From Paracoccus sp. JM45 (lineage in GTDB: Bacteria; Pseudomonadota; Alphaproteobacteria; Rhodobacterales; Rhodobacteraceae), in NCBI RefSeq assembly GCF_003590715.1, contig NZ_QQVY01000012.1, positions 1-63,538 of the forward strand: a DNA stretch of 63,538 bases, written 5' to 3'. A program made the position numbers and the translations under genes. Numbering within the stretch: position 1 is the first letter of the stretch; each line of letters starts with the position of its first letter. This document shows positions 53,788 to 63,538 of the stretch, in pieces. The notes beneath the pieces were generated by a model. That model did no database searches, was not told where the DNA came from, and saw nothing but the letters and a program-made list of their open reading frames with translations.

Positions 53788-54451
53788 CCGCAATAAAATC
53801 GGTCCCTATGGGACCGATGTCGACCTTGATATCCTGCGAACCCGTGCGCCCCAACTCTTTTGCCAACGTATCACGCAAAGCAGTGTCATAGGCGTCGGCC
53901 TGAGCCGCGGAATTACCGGACTGCAAGGACACCCGACACCCTGCCCGACCCTGAATTGTCACTTCGGACGGCATGCTGAAATCTACATAAAAGCTTGGGT
54001 CATAGACCCTGATCGAGGTTTGTCGGTCACCGGCAACTGGTCGGCTCAGTATATGACGACGGCGGATCACCACCCTATCGCCTTGCAGTTCGGTCGACAG
54101 ATGAACGGGTTGACCGGTCGTTATTTCGCCACCTGCTGACTCTATTGCCATACGTCCACCGTTCAGAGGGTCGAAATTCGTATCGATCCGCCGTAGTGCC
54201 GCCAATTCAGCCGGTCCGAAGCTGTCTGATTTGTGGTCTGCAATTTCGGTAAATATCAACAGCGAATACAGCTCGTCATAGGTCCAGACTTCATCAACAG
54301 TCGCCAGTCGACCCTGCGTATCATAGCGAAGCGTTAGTGATACATCGACAAAGACATGAGGATGAGCCACTGCCGCAACGGGAAGCAATGTGCAAACCGC
54401 AACGACGATACATCGAAGTACGCGCAATGTTGCACGGATTTTTTCAGTCAT
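53771..54451 (-). CDS. DUF1007 periplasmic protein
   Basis: A 226-residue exported protein. The signal peptide (LRCIVVAVCTLLPVAAVA) is followed directly by HPHVFVDVSLTLRYD, the characteristic start of DUF1007, with acidic EVWTYDELYSLLIFTEIADH in the middle. These proteins usually precede a NicO-type nickel/cobalt (or zinc) permease; none is present here. The ATG at 54451 is set by the signal peptide; the frame runs open for a further 119 codons without one. It converges on the COG0523 gene and probably belongs to the zinc island. Confidence 0.85.
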   Translation of the reverse strand: MTEKIRATLRVLRCIVVAVCTLLPVAAVAHPHVFVDVSLTLRYDTQGRLATVDEVWTYDELYSLLIFTEIADHKSDSFGPAELAALRRIDTNFDPLNGGRMAIESAGGEITTGQPVHLSTELQGDRVVIRRRHILSRPVAGDRQTSIRVYDPSFYVDFSMPSEVTIQGRAGCRVSLQSGNSAAQADAYDTALRDTLAKELGRTGSQDIKVDIGPIGTDFIAVKCQP

Positions 54452-54711
54452 ACGTTGATGCAACACAACTTTATCCAACAATCGGCTCTCGTTCTTTTTA
54501 GCGAGTTTTTCGTTCGTCGATTTGCCATGGTTAGAACCCATTGGATGACAGCCGTTCGGCTCTATCATGCTTGCGGTGCAGGTTAAATGATATCCTGATA
54601 CATTCGCGCACTTCCTTGTTATGTGCCCAAACACCCTGTGGATGGTATTATAAACGTCTGCACGGTTCCTACTGACACAAGAATGCTCGTTTGCCATAGG
54701 GCTGAGGCCTA

Positions 54712-55614
54712 GGTCATGTTGACAAATGGCGGATCCAGAGCCGGATGGATGTGATGTCTGCGAAGCCAAGAAAGCTCTCGGCGGTCTTATCGTAAAGGGT
54801 GGCAACACGCCGGGCGTTTTTCAGCTTGTGGAATCATCTTTCGACAAGGTTGCGCAGAGCATAGAGCGCGTGGTCTATACCGACGCTCATTTTGCGGGAT
54901 TTGCGCATGGAGATCTGGGTCAGCCCATCCCGCGCCTCTATCTTTTTACGAATGCTGTCAGCATCATAACCTCTGTCCGCGAGCATCACGCTTGGCACGG
55001 GAAGATTGTCTGTCATGACCGGATCGAAACCTTTGTAATCGGATGACTGGCTTGGCGTGATCTCGGTTCTCATCGGCAGGCCGCTCGGGATTGTCGTTGA
55101 ACCACTGGCGGATCAATCCCTCGCCATTGACGCGAAGATGAATTTTGGTCGTAAAGTGGGAGGTGGTCCAGAAAACGATCCTTCGGATCGTTTTCCCACC
55201 GGACGGTCTTGAGCGCCCGAAACTCTGGCACGAAGTCCCCCTTTAGCCCCCGATGCCTGATGGTGCGCGCGGATCACGATGCTATCAACCATTTGCAAGG
55301 CATCCATGATCTGCTCCCGGAGTCCTGCCGCTGTCCAGCGCCGGAACTGCCGGTAAACGCTGGACCACTTGCCAAATTCCTCCGGTAGATCGCGCCATGG
55401 GGAGCCAGTTCTGATAATCCAGAAAACCCCATCAAGAACAAAGTGGTGATTGGTTGGTTTGCATCCGTTCGGAGCCCGGATAGTGCGAATGCAATGTTCA
55501 AAAAACATCCACTCCTCGTCCAACACAAGATTTCGTGCCAAGCTGGTTTCCTTTGCAGATAGCCGCTTGAAACACATCAATTCCCCGCCGTGAATCCCTT
55601 TTGTCAACAGATCC
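54712..55614 (-). mobile_element. IS5-family (IS427-like) element, inactive
   Basis: GGTCATGTTGACAAA at 54712 and TTTGTCAACAGATCC ending 55614 are imperfect inverted repeats 903 bp apart. The transposase is in pieces: HHFVLDGVFWIIRTGSPWRD and VDSIVIRAHHQASGAKGG, then a frameshifted region near 55080-55200, then LPVPSVMLADRGYDADSIRK, and an in-frame TGA replacing a cysteine or tryptophan codon in LRNLVER-FHKLKNARRVA. It stops near 54714. TA flanks both ends. Confidence 0.82.
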
Positions 55615-55630
55615 TAGTAAATGGAATTAT

Positions 55631-56698
55631 TCACTTCTGAACCGCCTCCCCAAGCACTAATTTTGAAAAAGACACGCTGGCGTAATCCCCGTTTGTCTTA
55701 TCTATGTTCCAATCTCCAGTACCAGGGCAGGCGGGATACCACATTCCCTCAGAGTCCTGGGTACTGCACTGGTCGTAAGCACCTGCTTTAAAATACATAA
55801 GATCCTCGGCGTATCCGTTCGGATTGTCTTTAGGATCGGGATTTCCGTCGGGACCAATATTGTCCGCCAAATTGATCTGGAAATACATTGTTTCCTTGCC
55901 TGCAGCCTCGAACGTCAGCGACATGATATCACCGTGAACATTGACTTCGTAGCTGAACTCTTCACCTAGAGAAATTCCACTGTCGCCTGGCTCTGCCGGA
56001 TTGTCCCAGCTGTTGCCCCACACAAGGTATGAGACATCTTCGCGATCGGGATTATCTTTCGATAAATTGCGTTCGTAATTCCAGAATACCGAACCTTTTT
56101 CATGGCCTGGCCATTTCTTGTAGTAGATCTTCAGCGGCTCGTTACCATAACCAAACCCTCTGCCTTCCGCGATCTGGTCATCGTTCTTATCAGCGTGGAT
56201 TTGACCGACAACCATGGAATAGGCGGGAAACTTATCCGGATAACCTGCGCGTTTTGCAACGTGATTGACTTTTAGTGTCGCGTTAAGTCTTCCGCCAAAA
56301 ATCTCACCCGCGGGATTGGCCTGTAGGGCAAAATTATTTCCCGGGGAATGTGTGCCAAGCTCTGTATTTGTACCGCGGGGCATCTGTCTTAATTCGCTTC
56401 GCGAATTGGAAGAGTTCGGTGTCGTTATTGCCTTGTTCGGGGTGGTGAACACCATCTCACCATTATCGTTTAGATAGAAGAAATCAGGGTGGGAGTAGGT
56501 TTGTAGATCGGCAACAGAAATCGTATCGACTTTCTCATCCCCATCCATGTCCAGTGGTACTGTAATGTTCCACTGACTTAGATCGAATTTATCAGCAGGA
56601 ATGCCGACAGGTTGGGCGTACACGTGTGAAACAAAACTAGCTGCGGTTCCGACAACTGCCGAGAGTGCCGTGAATTTTATAGTAGAAGCTATAAGCAT
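55631..56698 (-). CDS. Alginate lyase, polysaccharide lyase family 7
   Basis: A 355-residue secreted PL7 lyase (signal peptide about residues 1-28, SFVSHVYAQ). The three hallmark motifs are present: SRSELR (99-104), QIH (166-168) and YFKAGAYDQ (302-310), which together bind and cleave alginate by beta-elimination. A ribosome site AAAGGAA precedes the ATG. The gene is visibly lower in GC than its surroundings and is bracketed by IS elements, a sign of transfer, possibly from a marine degrader. No other alginate genes are in the window. The 210 bases upstream are AT-rich and hold the promoter. Confidence 0.92.
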   Translation of the reverse strand: MLIASTIKFTALSAVVGTAASFVSHVYAQPVGIPADKFDLSQWNITVPLDMDGDEKVDTISVADLQTYSHPDFFYLNDNGEMVFTTPNKAITTPNSSNSRSELRQMPRGTNTELGTHSPGNNFALQANPAGEIFGGRLNATLKVNHVAKRAGYPDKFPAYSMVVGQIHADKNDDQIAEGRGFGYGNEPLKIYYKKWPGHEKGSVFWNYERNLSKDNPDREDVSYLVWGNSWDNPAEPGDSGISLGEEFSYEVNVHGDIMSLTFEAAGKETMYFQINLADNIGPDGNPDPKDNPNGYAEDLMYFKAGAYDQCSTQDSEGMWYPACPGTGDWNIDKTNGDYASVSFSKLVLGEAVQK

Positions 56699-56912
56699 AA
56701 CAATATTCCTTTGGAAATTTAGGTGGAATTATTTATTTATAAATATAAAAAAATTACATCTTAATTAATTATGATTGCATATGAAGAATTTAGCAGTGTT
56801 AAAATCCTTTTTCATTTATTTACAAAAACCTGTTAAAGGCTCTCATGTCTGGGCGCGGTAACGAATTTGATATTTGGCCTATTTTTTTCGTAAGTCCAGA
56901 GGCTTCTTATAG

Positions 56913-58304
56913 AGAGGTGGTTCGGTTTGTCTAAACAGGTTCCGGGCGTTTCTTAAGTGGTTTTCCGCCTTGGTTCCGCCGCCACCACGTCTGGCAGTTG
57001 CTGATTGAAGTAGGCCTGATCGGGCGTTTTGCCGTCAAGCGATGAGTGAGGTCGTCTGCTGTTGTAAAAGCCAAGATAGCGCCCGATGGAGGCGCGGGCT
57101 TGCGGGACGCTGTCGTAGGCATGCAGGTAAACCTCTTCGTATTTGATGGTCCGCCACAGGCGCTCGACGAAGACGGTGTCGCGCCACGCCCCTTTGCCAT
57201 CCATGCTGATCCTGATCTCCCGGCTCGCCAGAGCTTTGATAAGTTCGGTTGAGGTAAATTGGCTGCCCTGACGTCGCATGGCCGCTCGAACTGATGGCGC
57301 GACCATGCTCCATGTTGAATATCTCGGGCTTGCCGTATCGGGCCAGCGCTTCCTCTACGGCCTCAATGCAGAAGTCTGCCTCCAGCGTGATCGACACCCG
57401 CCAGGACAGCACGCGGCGGGTGAGCCAGTCCAGAACGGCGGCGAGATAGAGTGAGGCATGCGCCGCCATCGGTTCGAGGCCATGCCGAACGCCCCGCGCC
57501 TTGGGTATTTATGTGATGTCCATCGCCCGGACCTGGTTGGGCCGGGTCACAGGCAGGTTCCTAAGCAGGTAGGGGTAGATCGTGTTCCCCGGTGCCGGTT
57601 TCGAGATGTTTGGCTTGCGATACAGTGCCTCGATCCCTGTGCGCTTTATCAGCGTGGCGACACGCAACCGGCCCACTTTGAACCCCTCCTGCACCAGCAG
57701 ACCTTGCAGCATCCGGCTGCCCGCGAAGGGGAATTCCATATGCAACCTGTCGATCCGGTGCATCAGCTTCAGATCAGGATCTGACACCGGGCGCGGCTGG
57801 TAAGAGACGCTGCCCCCGGCTGATCCCCGGCACGATGGCCTGCCGGCTGACGCTGAGCTTTGCTGAAGGATCGATCATCTTTTTGCGCTCGGCAACAGGC
57901 CCCTGCACGGTTCTCTCGAACCAATGGCGTTCACCGCGCAGTGCGTCGCGCGCCGGACAAAAAATCTTTCTCCAGCGCTAACTCTCCGATTTTGGCATGC
58001 AGTGTCTTCACGTCGATCACCGGCGCAAGTTCAGCCTTCGTAGCATCGCCGAATACCCCGGTCGCGCCTTCCAGCAACTGGTCACGCCTCTGTTTGATCT
58101 GGTTTGGATGGACGTCAAAGTCCTGCGCCAGCTCGATCAGAGTTCGCTCACCCTTGATTGCCGCTACAGCGACTTTTGCCTTGAGCCGGGCTGTGATTCC
58201 GGCGCGGTCGTCTTGTCATGGTCATCTCCACGCTTGCAGCATCATGCTGCTGTTACGCGGAAAATCCACTTATCCCTGCTGTTCAGTTTTCCCGAGCCAC
58301 CTCT
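56913..58304 (-). mobile_element. IS3-family element with 3-bp target duplication, inactive
   Basis: Inverted ends AGAGGTGG(T/C)TCGG at 56913 and 58297-58304 bound 1392 bp, flanked by TAG on both sides (56910-56912 and 58305-58307), so the insertion is recent enough to keep its duplication. OrfA starts near 58218 (MTRRPRRNHSPA), loses two bases and shifts, then reads HPNQIKQRRDQLLEGATGVF. OrfB (MHRIDRLHMEFPFAGSRMLQ to WRDTVFVERLWRTIKYEEVY and LDGKTPDQAYFN) is broken near 57290 and 57510. Confidence 0.85.
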
Positions 58305-58320
58305 TAGTAACCCTAGCCTT

Positions 58321-58648
58321 TCATCCATCCGCGACCTGAAACCGGTTTGTGTTTGCACCAATCGGCTTGGTATTGACAATCGCCCGCGGCCCGGACCTCT
58401 CATCTCGCGCAGCGGGGCGGGTGATTATGGCAGTCAGGGTCGGGGGGGTAGTCCAAGGCCGAGTGCGGGCGTTCGGTATTGTCGTCAGCGTCACAGACAT
58501 CAATCATGGTCCGCACGTGAGCCAAGTTGCGGTACAGAGGTGGTCGCAAGAATACGGACAAGTTGCTATGCTTAACTTCTGACGAAGTACTGACTTGGGC
58601 TGATGAAACGAAAGCTCTATTCTGCTGAGCTAAAGGCGAAGGTGGCAC
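58321..58648 (-). pseudogene. IS3-family OrfB C-terminal fragment
   Basis: A short minus-strand frame contains NTERPHSALDYPPDPDCHNH, the end of an IS3-type OrfB (YNTxRPHSALGY). It continues into DERSGPRAIVNTKPIGANTN. It overlaps the start of the next remnant on the other strand. Confidence 0.6.
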
Positions 58649-59490
58649 TTACCCGCTTCAGTTTGTATGACCACCCGCGCGGTGAGAGTGCCGGAAACCT
58701 GGTATTCTTGGAAATTCTGGAAACGCGTTGGTACTTCTCGCGGCAGATAGCCCGTCACATGCAACGAGAGGCGGCACGCGCGGCCGTCACCTTGCGCGTC
58801 GTTTAATGAGGCTGATGCGGCTTGTGCCGATTTACCAGGAGCCGAAGACCGGCAAGAAGCACCCAGCCCACAAGATATATTAATATCTTATCAGAGACGC
58901 GACAATCACAAGAGCCAATCGGGATTGGTGCACGGACATCATATGTATTCCGGTGCGGCACGGGTTCCTGTACCTCGTGACAGTCATGGCCCGTATAGCG
59001 GGAAGGTGCTTGGCTGGCGGTTGTTGAAATTTATGGATGCCGGATTCTGCATAGAGGCTCTGAAAGAGGCGCTGGCGAGATACGGGGGTGCCCGGGATCT
59101 TCAATTCGGATCTGGGCTCGTACTTAACCACTACCGATTTCACCCCGGTGTTACCGACATAAAGGTCAGGATTTCGACGGACGGCCGCGGGCGATGGATC
59201 GACAGCCGGATGATCGAACGCTTCTGGCGGGTGTTGAGCCGAAGGACCGCGCAGCGAAATACGGGTGCGTCTACTTGAACGCCTTCGAGACAGGCTCCGA
59301 GGCCCGCAAAGGGATCGGCGCATGGATCACCTATTGCAACGCTGAACGCCCGCACTCATCGCATGGGCTGCTGACGCCCGGCGAGGCCGATAATACCCCA
59401 ATCAACATTTGAAGGCCGCCGCATGACATGAAACACATGCTATAGCTTAGCTAGGCGGAAAACTGGTCAAAAGTTCAGGATCACCTCTGT
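58534..59490 (+). pseudogene. IS3-family element, highly degenerate
   Basis: Ends ACAGAGGTG at 58534 and its complement near 59490. MKRKLYSAELKAKVALTRFS is OrfA, which after an internal deletion leads to RWYFSRQIARHMQREA. OrfB is readable in several frames (MRLVPIYQEPKTGKKHPAHK, MDAGFCIEALKEALARYGG, CVYLNAFETGSEARKGIGAW, NAERPHSSHGLLTPGEA) with multiple stops. Confidence 0.8.
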
Positions 59491-59567
59491 ATGCAGGGGT
59501 CGCCGCAGCTGAAGTAGTGTTGTATCACTTTCTGAAAGATAAGTTTCAAACGTTAATCGCAGGATCA

Positions 59568-60638
59568 ATGAGCATGGCTAAATCTCTTCCGCGAGGGCGG
59601 GTTGGCGTTGCACTCATTGGGGCGGGTATGATCGCGCAGACGCATGTCGCTGCCTTATCTGCTGCCAAAGATGATGTGCAATTGAAGGCGATCGTGTCGC
59701 GTACGCCTGAACGTGCAGCTTATCTTGGAACTTTCTGGAACGACGAGCCGCCCAAGTTCACAGCAAACCTGACAGCGGTTGCCGCGGATCCCGCAATTCA
59801 AGTTGCGATTGTCGCAACACCACCAAGCGTTCGCAATGAGGTGATCGAAGAGCTGGCAAGTGCTGGCACACATATTCTTCTTGAAAAGCCTGTGGCACGA
59901 ACGCTGGAAGAAGCTGTTGAGGTCGTTAAAATCTGCGAACGCGCGGGCGTCACGCTCGGGATGGTTTTCCAACACCGGATGCGCGCATCGTCAATTGCAG
60001 CGACACGTTATGTCACCGGTGGCACGCTCGGAAAACTCGGTCATGTAGAAATCGCAATACCGCTTTGGCGCGATCAATCCTATTATGACGAGTTGGGCCG
60101 CGGCACATATGCACGTGATGGTGGTGGGGTGCTGATGACCAATGCCATCCATTCTATCGATTTTGCGCTCAGTTTGACTGGTCCTGTAGCAAGTGTTCAG
60201 GCAATGATCGCAACCACGCCATTACACCGAATGGAAGCGGAAGACCTTGCTGTTGCTGGATTGAGGTTTGCGTGCGGGGCTGCGGGCTCATTTGTTGCCA
60301 GCACTGCGGCCTTTCCACATAGAACCGAAGTCATCCGGCTTCACTTTGAAAATGCAAGCTTGCGGATCGATAAAGATGATCTACAGGTGAACTGGCGCGA
60401 TGGACTTTCCAGTGTCGAAGCAAAAGCTATGATAGCTGATGGTGACGGTGCATTGTGCCGTGGTAAGTATGAATGGCATCAAGCCGTCATCTTGGAGTTT
60501 GTTGATGCAATACGTGACGGTCGAAAACCGTTGGTGACCGGTAGAGATGCATTGATTTCCCATCAACTCATCAAGGCGATCGAGACATCTTCCAGACTTG
60601 GCAGTCCCTTTACAATAGTGCCAGATCGGCTTGATTAA
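59568..60638 (+). CDS. Gfo/Idh/MocA family oxidoreductase
   Basis: A 356-residue NAD(P)-dependent sugar or inositol-type dehydrogenase. The Rossmann motif is VGVALIGAGMIAQTHVAAL, the catalytic-lysine motif E-K-P is at 106-108 (LLEKPVARTL), and GGGVLMTNAIHSIDFALSL forms the substrate side with the catalytic histidine. ATG 59568 or 59574 is likely; AGGATCA precedes. It is isolated between IS remnants with its own terminator, so its pathway cannot be told. Confidence 0.9.
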   Translation: MSMAKSLPRGRVGVALIGAGMIAQTHVAALSAAKDDVQLKAIVSRTPERAAYLGTFWNDEPPKFTANLTAVAADPAIQVAIVATPPSVRNEVIEELASAGTHILLEKPVARTLEEAVEVVKICERAGVTLGMVFQHRMRASSIAATRYVTGGTLGKLGHVEIAIPLWRDQSYYDELGRGTYARDGGGVLMTNAIHSIDFALSLTGPVASVQAMIATTPLHRMEAEDLAVAGLRFACGAAGSFVASTAAFPHRTEVIRLHFENASLRIDKDDLQVNWRDGLSSVEAKAMIADGDGALCRGKYEWHQAVILEFVDAIRDGRKPLVTGRDALISHQLIKAIETSSRLGSPFTIVPDRLD

Positions 60639-60659
60639 ACGAACGACAGTATAAAAATA

Positions 60660-60680
60660 GCCGCCAGCAATGCTGGCGGC
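60660..60680 (+). terminator. Terminator hairpin after Gfo/Idh gene
   Basis: GCCGCCAGC pairs perfectly with GCTGGCGGC across AAT. It lies 22 nt after the stop. The following sequence (CTGAACTTGTT) has only a weak U content. Confidence 0.75.
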
Positions 60681-61042
60681 CTGAACTTGTTACCCTATCA
60701 AGACACGTAAGGTATCTGAATCGGATGCAGGGCATCACGACGGTGTGTACAGATTTCGAGTCGTGAGCGGTATCCTTCCACACCCTGTGGCTGGCTCAAC
60801 CACCGTCATTAAAATCTGCGCAAAATATAACTCATCGAAACAACACTTTACCCAGATACGGTCGTTTTTTCAAAATTTTGGGTATGCCACATTGCTTTAA
60901 CGCTGATAAGTTCAGCGCGCTGGCCAGCTCGAATACCGGCTGGGGGCCTCATTTCAGCAGTTCTGTATGGTAATCGTGAACTCTTCAACACAGAGGCAGC
61001 CGCAGGAATGCGGACCAGTGGTTAACTTTAAGCATTGATGAA
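60681..61042. other. Gene-free interval of 362 bases
   Basis: I found no gene. ACACAGAGGCAGCCGCAGG near 60990 probably marks the left tip of the degenerate IS3 that follows. Confidence 0.4.
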
Positions 61043-62186
61043 GGACCGATCTGAGATGACAATACGAACGCACCGTTCTGCGTAATTCAAGACAAAGGTG
61101 GTACTAGAAGCCATCCGCGAGCAACTTGCGACGGCCAAGCTGTCCAAGATGCACGGCATTCACCCGACGATGATTAGCGTCTGAAAGTGTACTGCGATTA
61201 CGAACATGGCGTCTGTGTTCGAAGTTAGTGCCTCGTTCGATGGGGCGACGATCTCCGATAAGGAAGTCGAGAAGCTGCACGCCAGGATCGGCCAGCTGGT
61301 TATGGAACGGGATTTTTTGTCCGCAGCCTTCAACCTTATCCTCGGGACTGCAGGCAAAAAGCGGCGAATCCTGATCCAAGCATCCGGGGTAATGCCGTCT
61401 GCTGTCACTGAGGCGCTCCAGTCTGTATTCCCCAAGCGGAGAAAGTGCCGAGAACCTGATTTTATTTAAATCATTGACCGACAGTTCTCGAAAATTCCTT
61501 GGTACGCTTCGCGGCAGGTGGCTCGTCATATGCAAAGATAAGGGCATGACTGCGGCCGTCACCGTGTACGACGACTGAATAGGTCTATGCATTTGGTGCC
61601 GACCTACCAAGAGCCGAAGGCCAATAAGAAACACCCTGCCCACCGGATATAACCATATCTTCTCATGAATTTGGCCATCATCCGCTCCATCCAAGTTGGT
61701 GCACGGACATTAGCTACATCCCAATGCGTCGTTCGTTCTTCTACTTTGTGCATGGACTGGTAAGCACGCAAGGTGCTCAGCTGGCGGCTGTCGAACTCCA
61801 TGGACGCGGGTTTTTGCGTCGAGGCCCTGAGGGTGGCATTAGTAAAATACGGGTCACTTGAGATCTGTAACTCTGATCAAGGGTCGCAATTCACCAACAA
61901 CTAGTTCTCCGGGGTGCTGCTGGACGCCAGGGTGAATATCTCCATGGATGGACACGGTTGCTGGAACGATAACCCGATGATCGAAAGGGTGTGGCGTTTC
62001 CTCAAATGCGAATGCGTCTACCTGAACGCTTTCGAGATAGGGTCCGCGGCCTACAGGGGGATCGGCGCCTGGATCAACTTCTACAATGGAAAATTCCCAT
62101 ACCCATTACCCGGTCTGCGGACGCCGGCTGAGGCGTATGATAAGAACCGTCTATTGCAAGGGGGCAGGGCCGTGGACGCCATTTAA
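61043..62186 (+). pseudogene. IS3-family element, highly degenerate
   Basis: OrfA: VVLEAIREQLATAKLSKMHG, a stop, then SDKEVEKLHARIGQLVMERD. OrfB: HPAHRI, WRLSNSMDAGFCVEALRVAL, CNSDQGSQFTNN followed by a stop, ISMDGHGCWNDNPMIERVWR, and YLNAFEIGSAAYRGIGAWIN to LRTPAEAYDKN. It is related to the remnant at 58534 but more eroded in other places, so they are separate insertions. Confidence 0.8.
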
Positions 62187-62327
62187 CAGGAATACTGGAC
62201 AGGCACTGTCCGACAAAAAGCGCTGTCAGCTTAAAACCTGTAACTCTGATACAGAAAGACCGCCGTACCCCGATCAGGATATAGCGGTCTTGCGCATAAA
62301 GATCAGAAAATCGCCCGAAAGACGCGA

Positions 62328-62579
62328 TCAGCGATCCTGATTGTTGATGGCGACCGACGTGTTGGTCGGGAACGAGGTAATTGTGACCATAGTGTCAGCA
62401 GCAATGCCAGCGCGGGTCAATTCGACAGAGGTCATCACAGAGTCAGCGCGAACCTGCATAGTATCGACAGCCGCTGCGGTGGAAGTTGCGTCGGGACGCT
62501 CGTTGCGCATATTGGTGGCTGCGCCAGCAACGCCGGTTGCCATGGTCAGGGCGGTCAGTGCGATCATAATGGTTTTCAT
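62328..62579 (-). CDS. Small exported hypothetical protein
   Basis: An 83-residue protein starting MKTIMIALTALTMATGVAGA, a clear Sec signal, followed by a mature part of about 60 residues rich in T, A, S and N (TNMRNERPDATSTAAAVDTM) and free of cysteine. GGAG precedes the ATG by 8 nt. I do not recognise it; similar small exported proteins occur in Rhodobacteraceae. It lies between two IS remnants. Confidence 0.6.
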   Translation of the reverse strand: MKTIMIALTALTMATGVAGAATNMRNERPDATSTAAAVDTMQVRADSVMTSVELTRAGIAADTMVTITSFPTNTSVAINNQDR

Positions 62580-62828
62580 TGTGTCAGTCTCCGGTGCGTT
62601 TTGTTTCGGTGGAACGTTTGTGGTGTTCCGATGACTGTCAGATAAGAGCGAACACCGGGATTGATTAGGCACTCATTATCACTCTGTCTATTCGATAAAA
62701 AGATATAATCGCGCGCGATAGTTCTACGAGCAGCGTCAATGGCATCAGGGCGCTCTTCTCAGAGAGCCCCCCCTATCTATACTAGTTTCAAGTCCCGTCG
62801 AAGATCGTATTTGTGGGTCTGTCGATTA

Positions 62829-63538
62829 GGGCCCGTGGACAATCATACTTCCCATAGATTTTGATTTCTGATTCAAATCTCCCAAACGGAGGTTGGGATG
62901 AACGAGCAGCGCTTTGTGGTGACGGGTCGTGTGTGGCGGCGGCTTGAGCCGCATTTGCCGGGAAAAGCCAGCGACGCGGGGGCTACTGCAAATGATAACC
63001 GTCTGTTTCTGGAAACGGTGTTCTGGCGCGTTCGCACCGGGTCTCCATGGCGCGATCTGCCGCCCGCCTTCGGCAACTGGAACAGCCAGTTCCGCCGCTT
63101 CCGCAGATGGGCGAAAGCAGGGGTTTTCGAGAGCCTTTTCATAGCCATGAGTGGTGACCCCGACCTTGACTATGCCCTCATCGACGGCACCATCGTTCAG
63201 GTTCACCAGAAGGCAGCCGGCGCAAAAGGGGGACTCAGGCTCAGGCCATCGGACGCTCGCGTGGCGGTCTGACGACTAAAATCGTCGCGCTTGTGGATGC
63301 GCTCGGCAATCTGATCCGTTTCCTATTATTGCCCGGGCAGGCACATGACACAAAAGGCGTCGCGCCACTGATCCGTACGTTCCCTTCGGGGCTCTTCTGG
63401 CAGATAAAGCGTTTGACGCGAACTGGCTTCTGGAAGAACTGGATGCACGTGGGGCATGCGCCGTGATCCCACCGAAATCAAACCGAAAGCAACAGCGTAA
63501 CTACGACGCAGACGCTTACAAGTGGCGCCATATGGTTG
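62829..63538 (+). pseudogene. IS5-family (IS427-like) element, cut by window end
   Basis: The left tip is probably GGGCCCGTGGACAATCAT at 62829. The transposase starts MNEQRFVVTGRVWRRLEPHL (62898) and shows FWRVRTGSPWRDLPPAFGNW and VQVHQKAAGAKGG. It shifts frame near 63230, where IGRSRGGLTTKIVALVDALG follows, and again near 63385 before NWLLEELDARGACAVIPPKS. Later sequence lies outside the window. Confidence 0.82.

Noticed and set aside
1..63538. tRNA or rRNA genes
   Set aside because: No cloverleaf or rRNA core sequence was recognised on either strand.

Overview
The window looks like a plasmid (or plasmid-derived accessory replicon) of an alphaproteobacterium of the Paracoccus/Roseobacter type (Rhodobacteraceae). 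Reasons: a Rep_3-like initiator diverging from parA-parB across an iteron array, an AztD-type zinc metallochaperone, TRAP and BMP-type transporters typical of that group, GC-rich codon use in the metabolic genes, and many eroded insertion sequences. No rRNA, tRNA or core housekeeping operon was seen.

Layout. 1-840: two tandem IS5-family remnants. 1.0-2.6 kb: manganese catalase stress operon. 2.8-4.6 kb: MFS transporter and a CAP-domain gene truncated by a mobile element. 4.6-6.5 kb: deleted copy of a recombinase element, then IS6 and IS3 remnants. 6.5-9.9 kb: ethanolamine ammonia-lyase (eutC, eutB) with a divergent AraC regulator. 9.9-16.3 kb: MocR regulator, TRAP transporter, FAD amine/amino-acid oxidoreductase and a GlcG/HbpS protein. 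16.5-17.6 kb: nested IS5 remnants. 17.6-23.2 kb: a three-gene mobile element (small HTH protein, a recombinase-like protein without the catalytic tyrosine, and a 944-residue tyrosine recombinase with full catalytic set). 23.8-24.3 kb: BrnT/BrnA toxin-antitoxin. 24.3-26.1 kb: IS110, IS6, IS3 and IS5 remnants. 26.1-29.4 kb: four-gene cluster (glycosyltransferase, acyl-CoA dehydrogenase-like, PIG-L deacetylase, NodS-like methyltransferase). 29.6-31.5 kb: IS3, GntR-FCD and IS256 remnants. 31.5-35.8 kb: replication and partition module. 37.0-46.9 kb: split Rieske oxygenase with GST partner, 8-oxoguanine-deaminase-like amidohydrolase, BMP/ABC nucleoside-type importer, SDR and a secreted cyclase. 47.3-50.8 kb: DUF1499, an IS110 remnant, DUF2231 and a PQQ-type sugar dehydrogenase. 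51.0-54.5 kb: zinc-homeostasis island headed by a Zur-like box. 54.7-63.5 kb: IS remnants around a PL7 alginate lyase, a Gfo/Idh/MocA oxidoreductase and a small exported protein.

How the parts work together. The metabolic modules are self-contained catabolic or stress units (amine use, purine scavenging, zinc starvation, alginate degradation, peroxide defence), each with its own transporter or regulator, separated by mobile DNA. The strongest candidates for something undescribed are the trio recombinase element with its second deleted copy, the split NdmC/NdmE-like oxygenase embedded in a purine-transport operon, and the Nod-like glycosyltransferase/deacetylase/methyltransferase cluster with an acyl-CoA dehydrogenase-like partner. 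The Rep initiator is served by five iterons at an exact 22-bp period, and two near-identical parS-like palindromes lie upstream of parA and inside parB.
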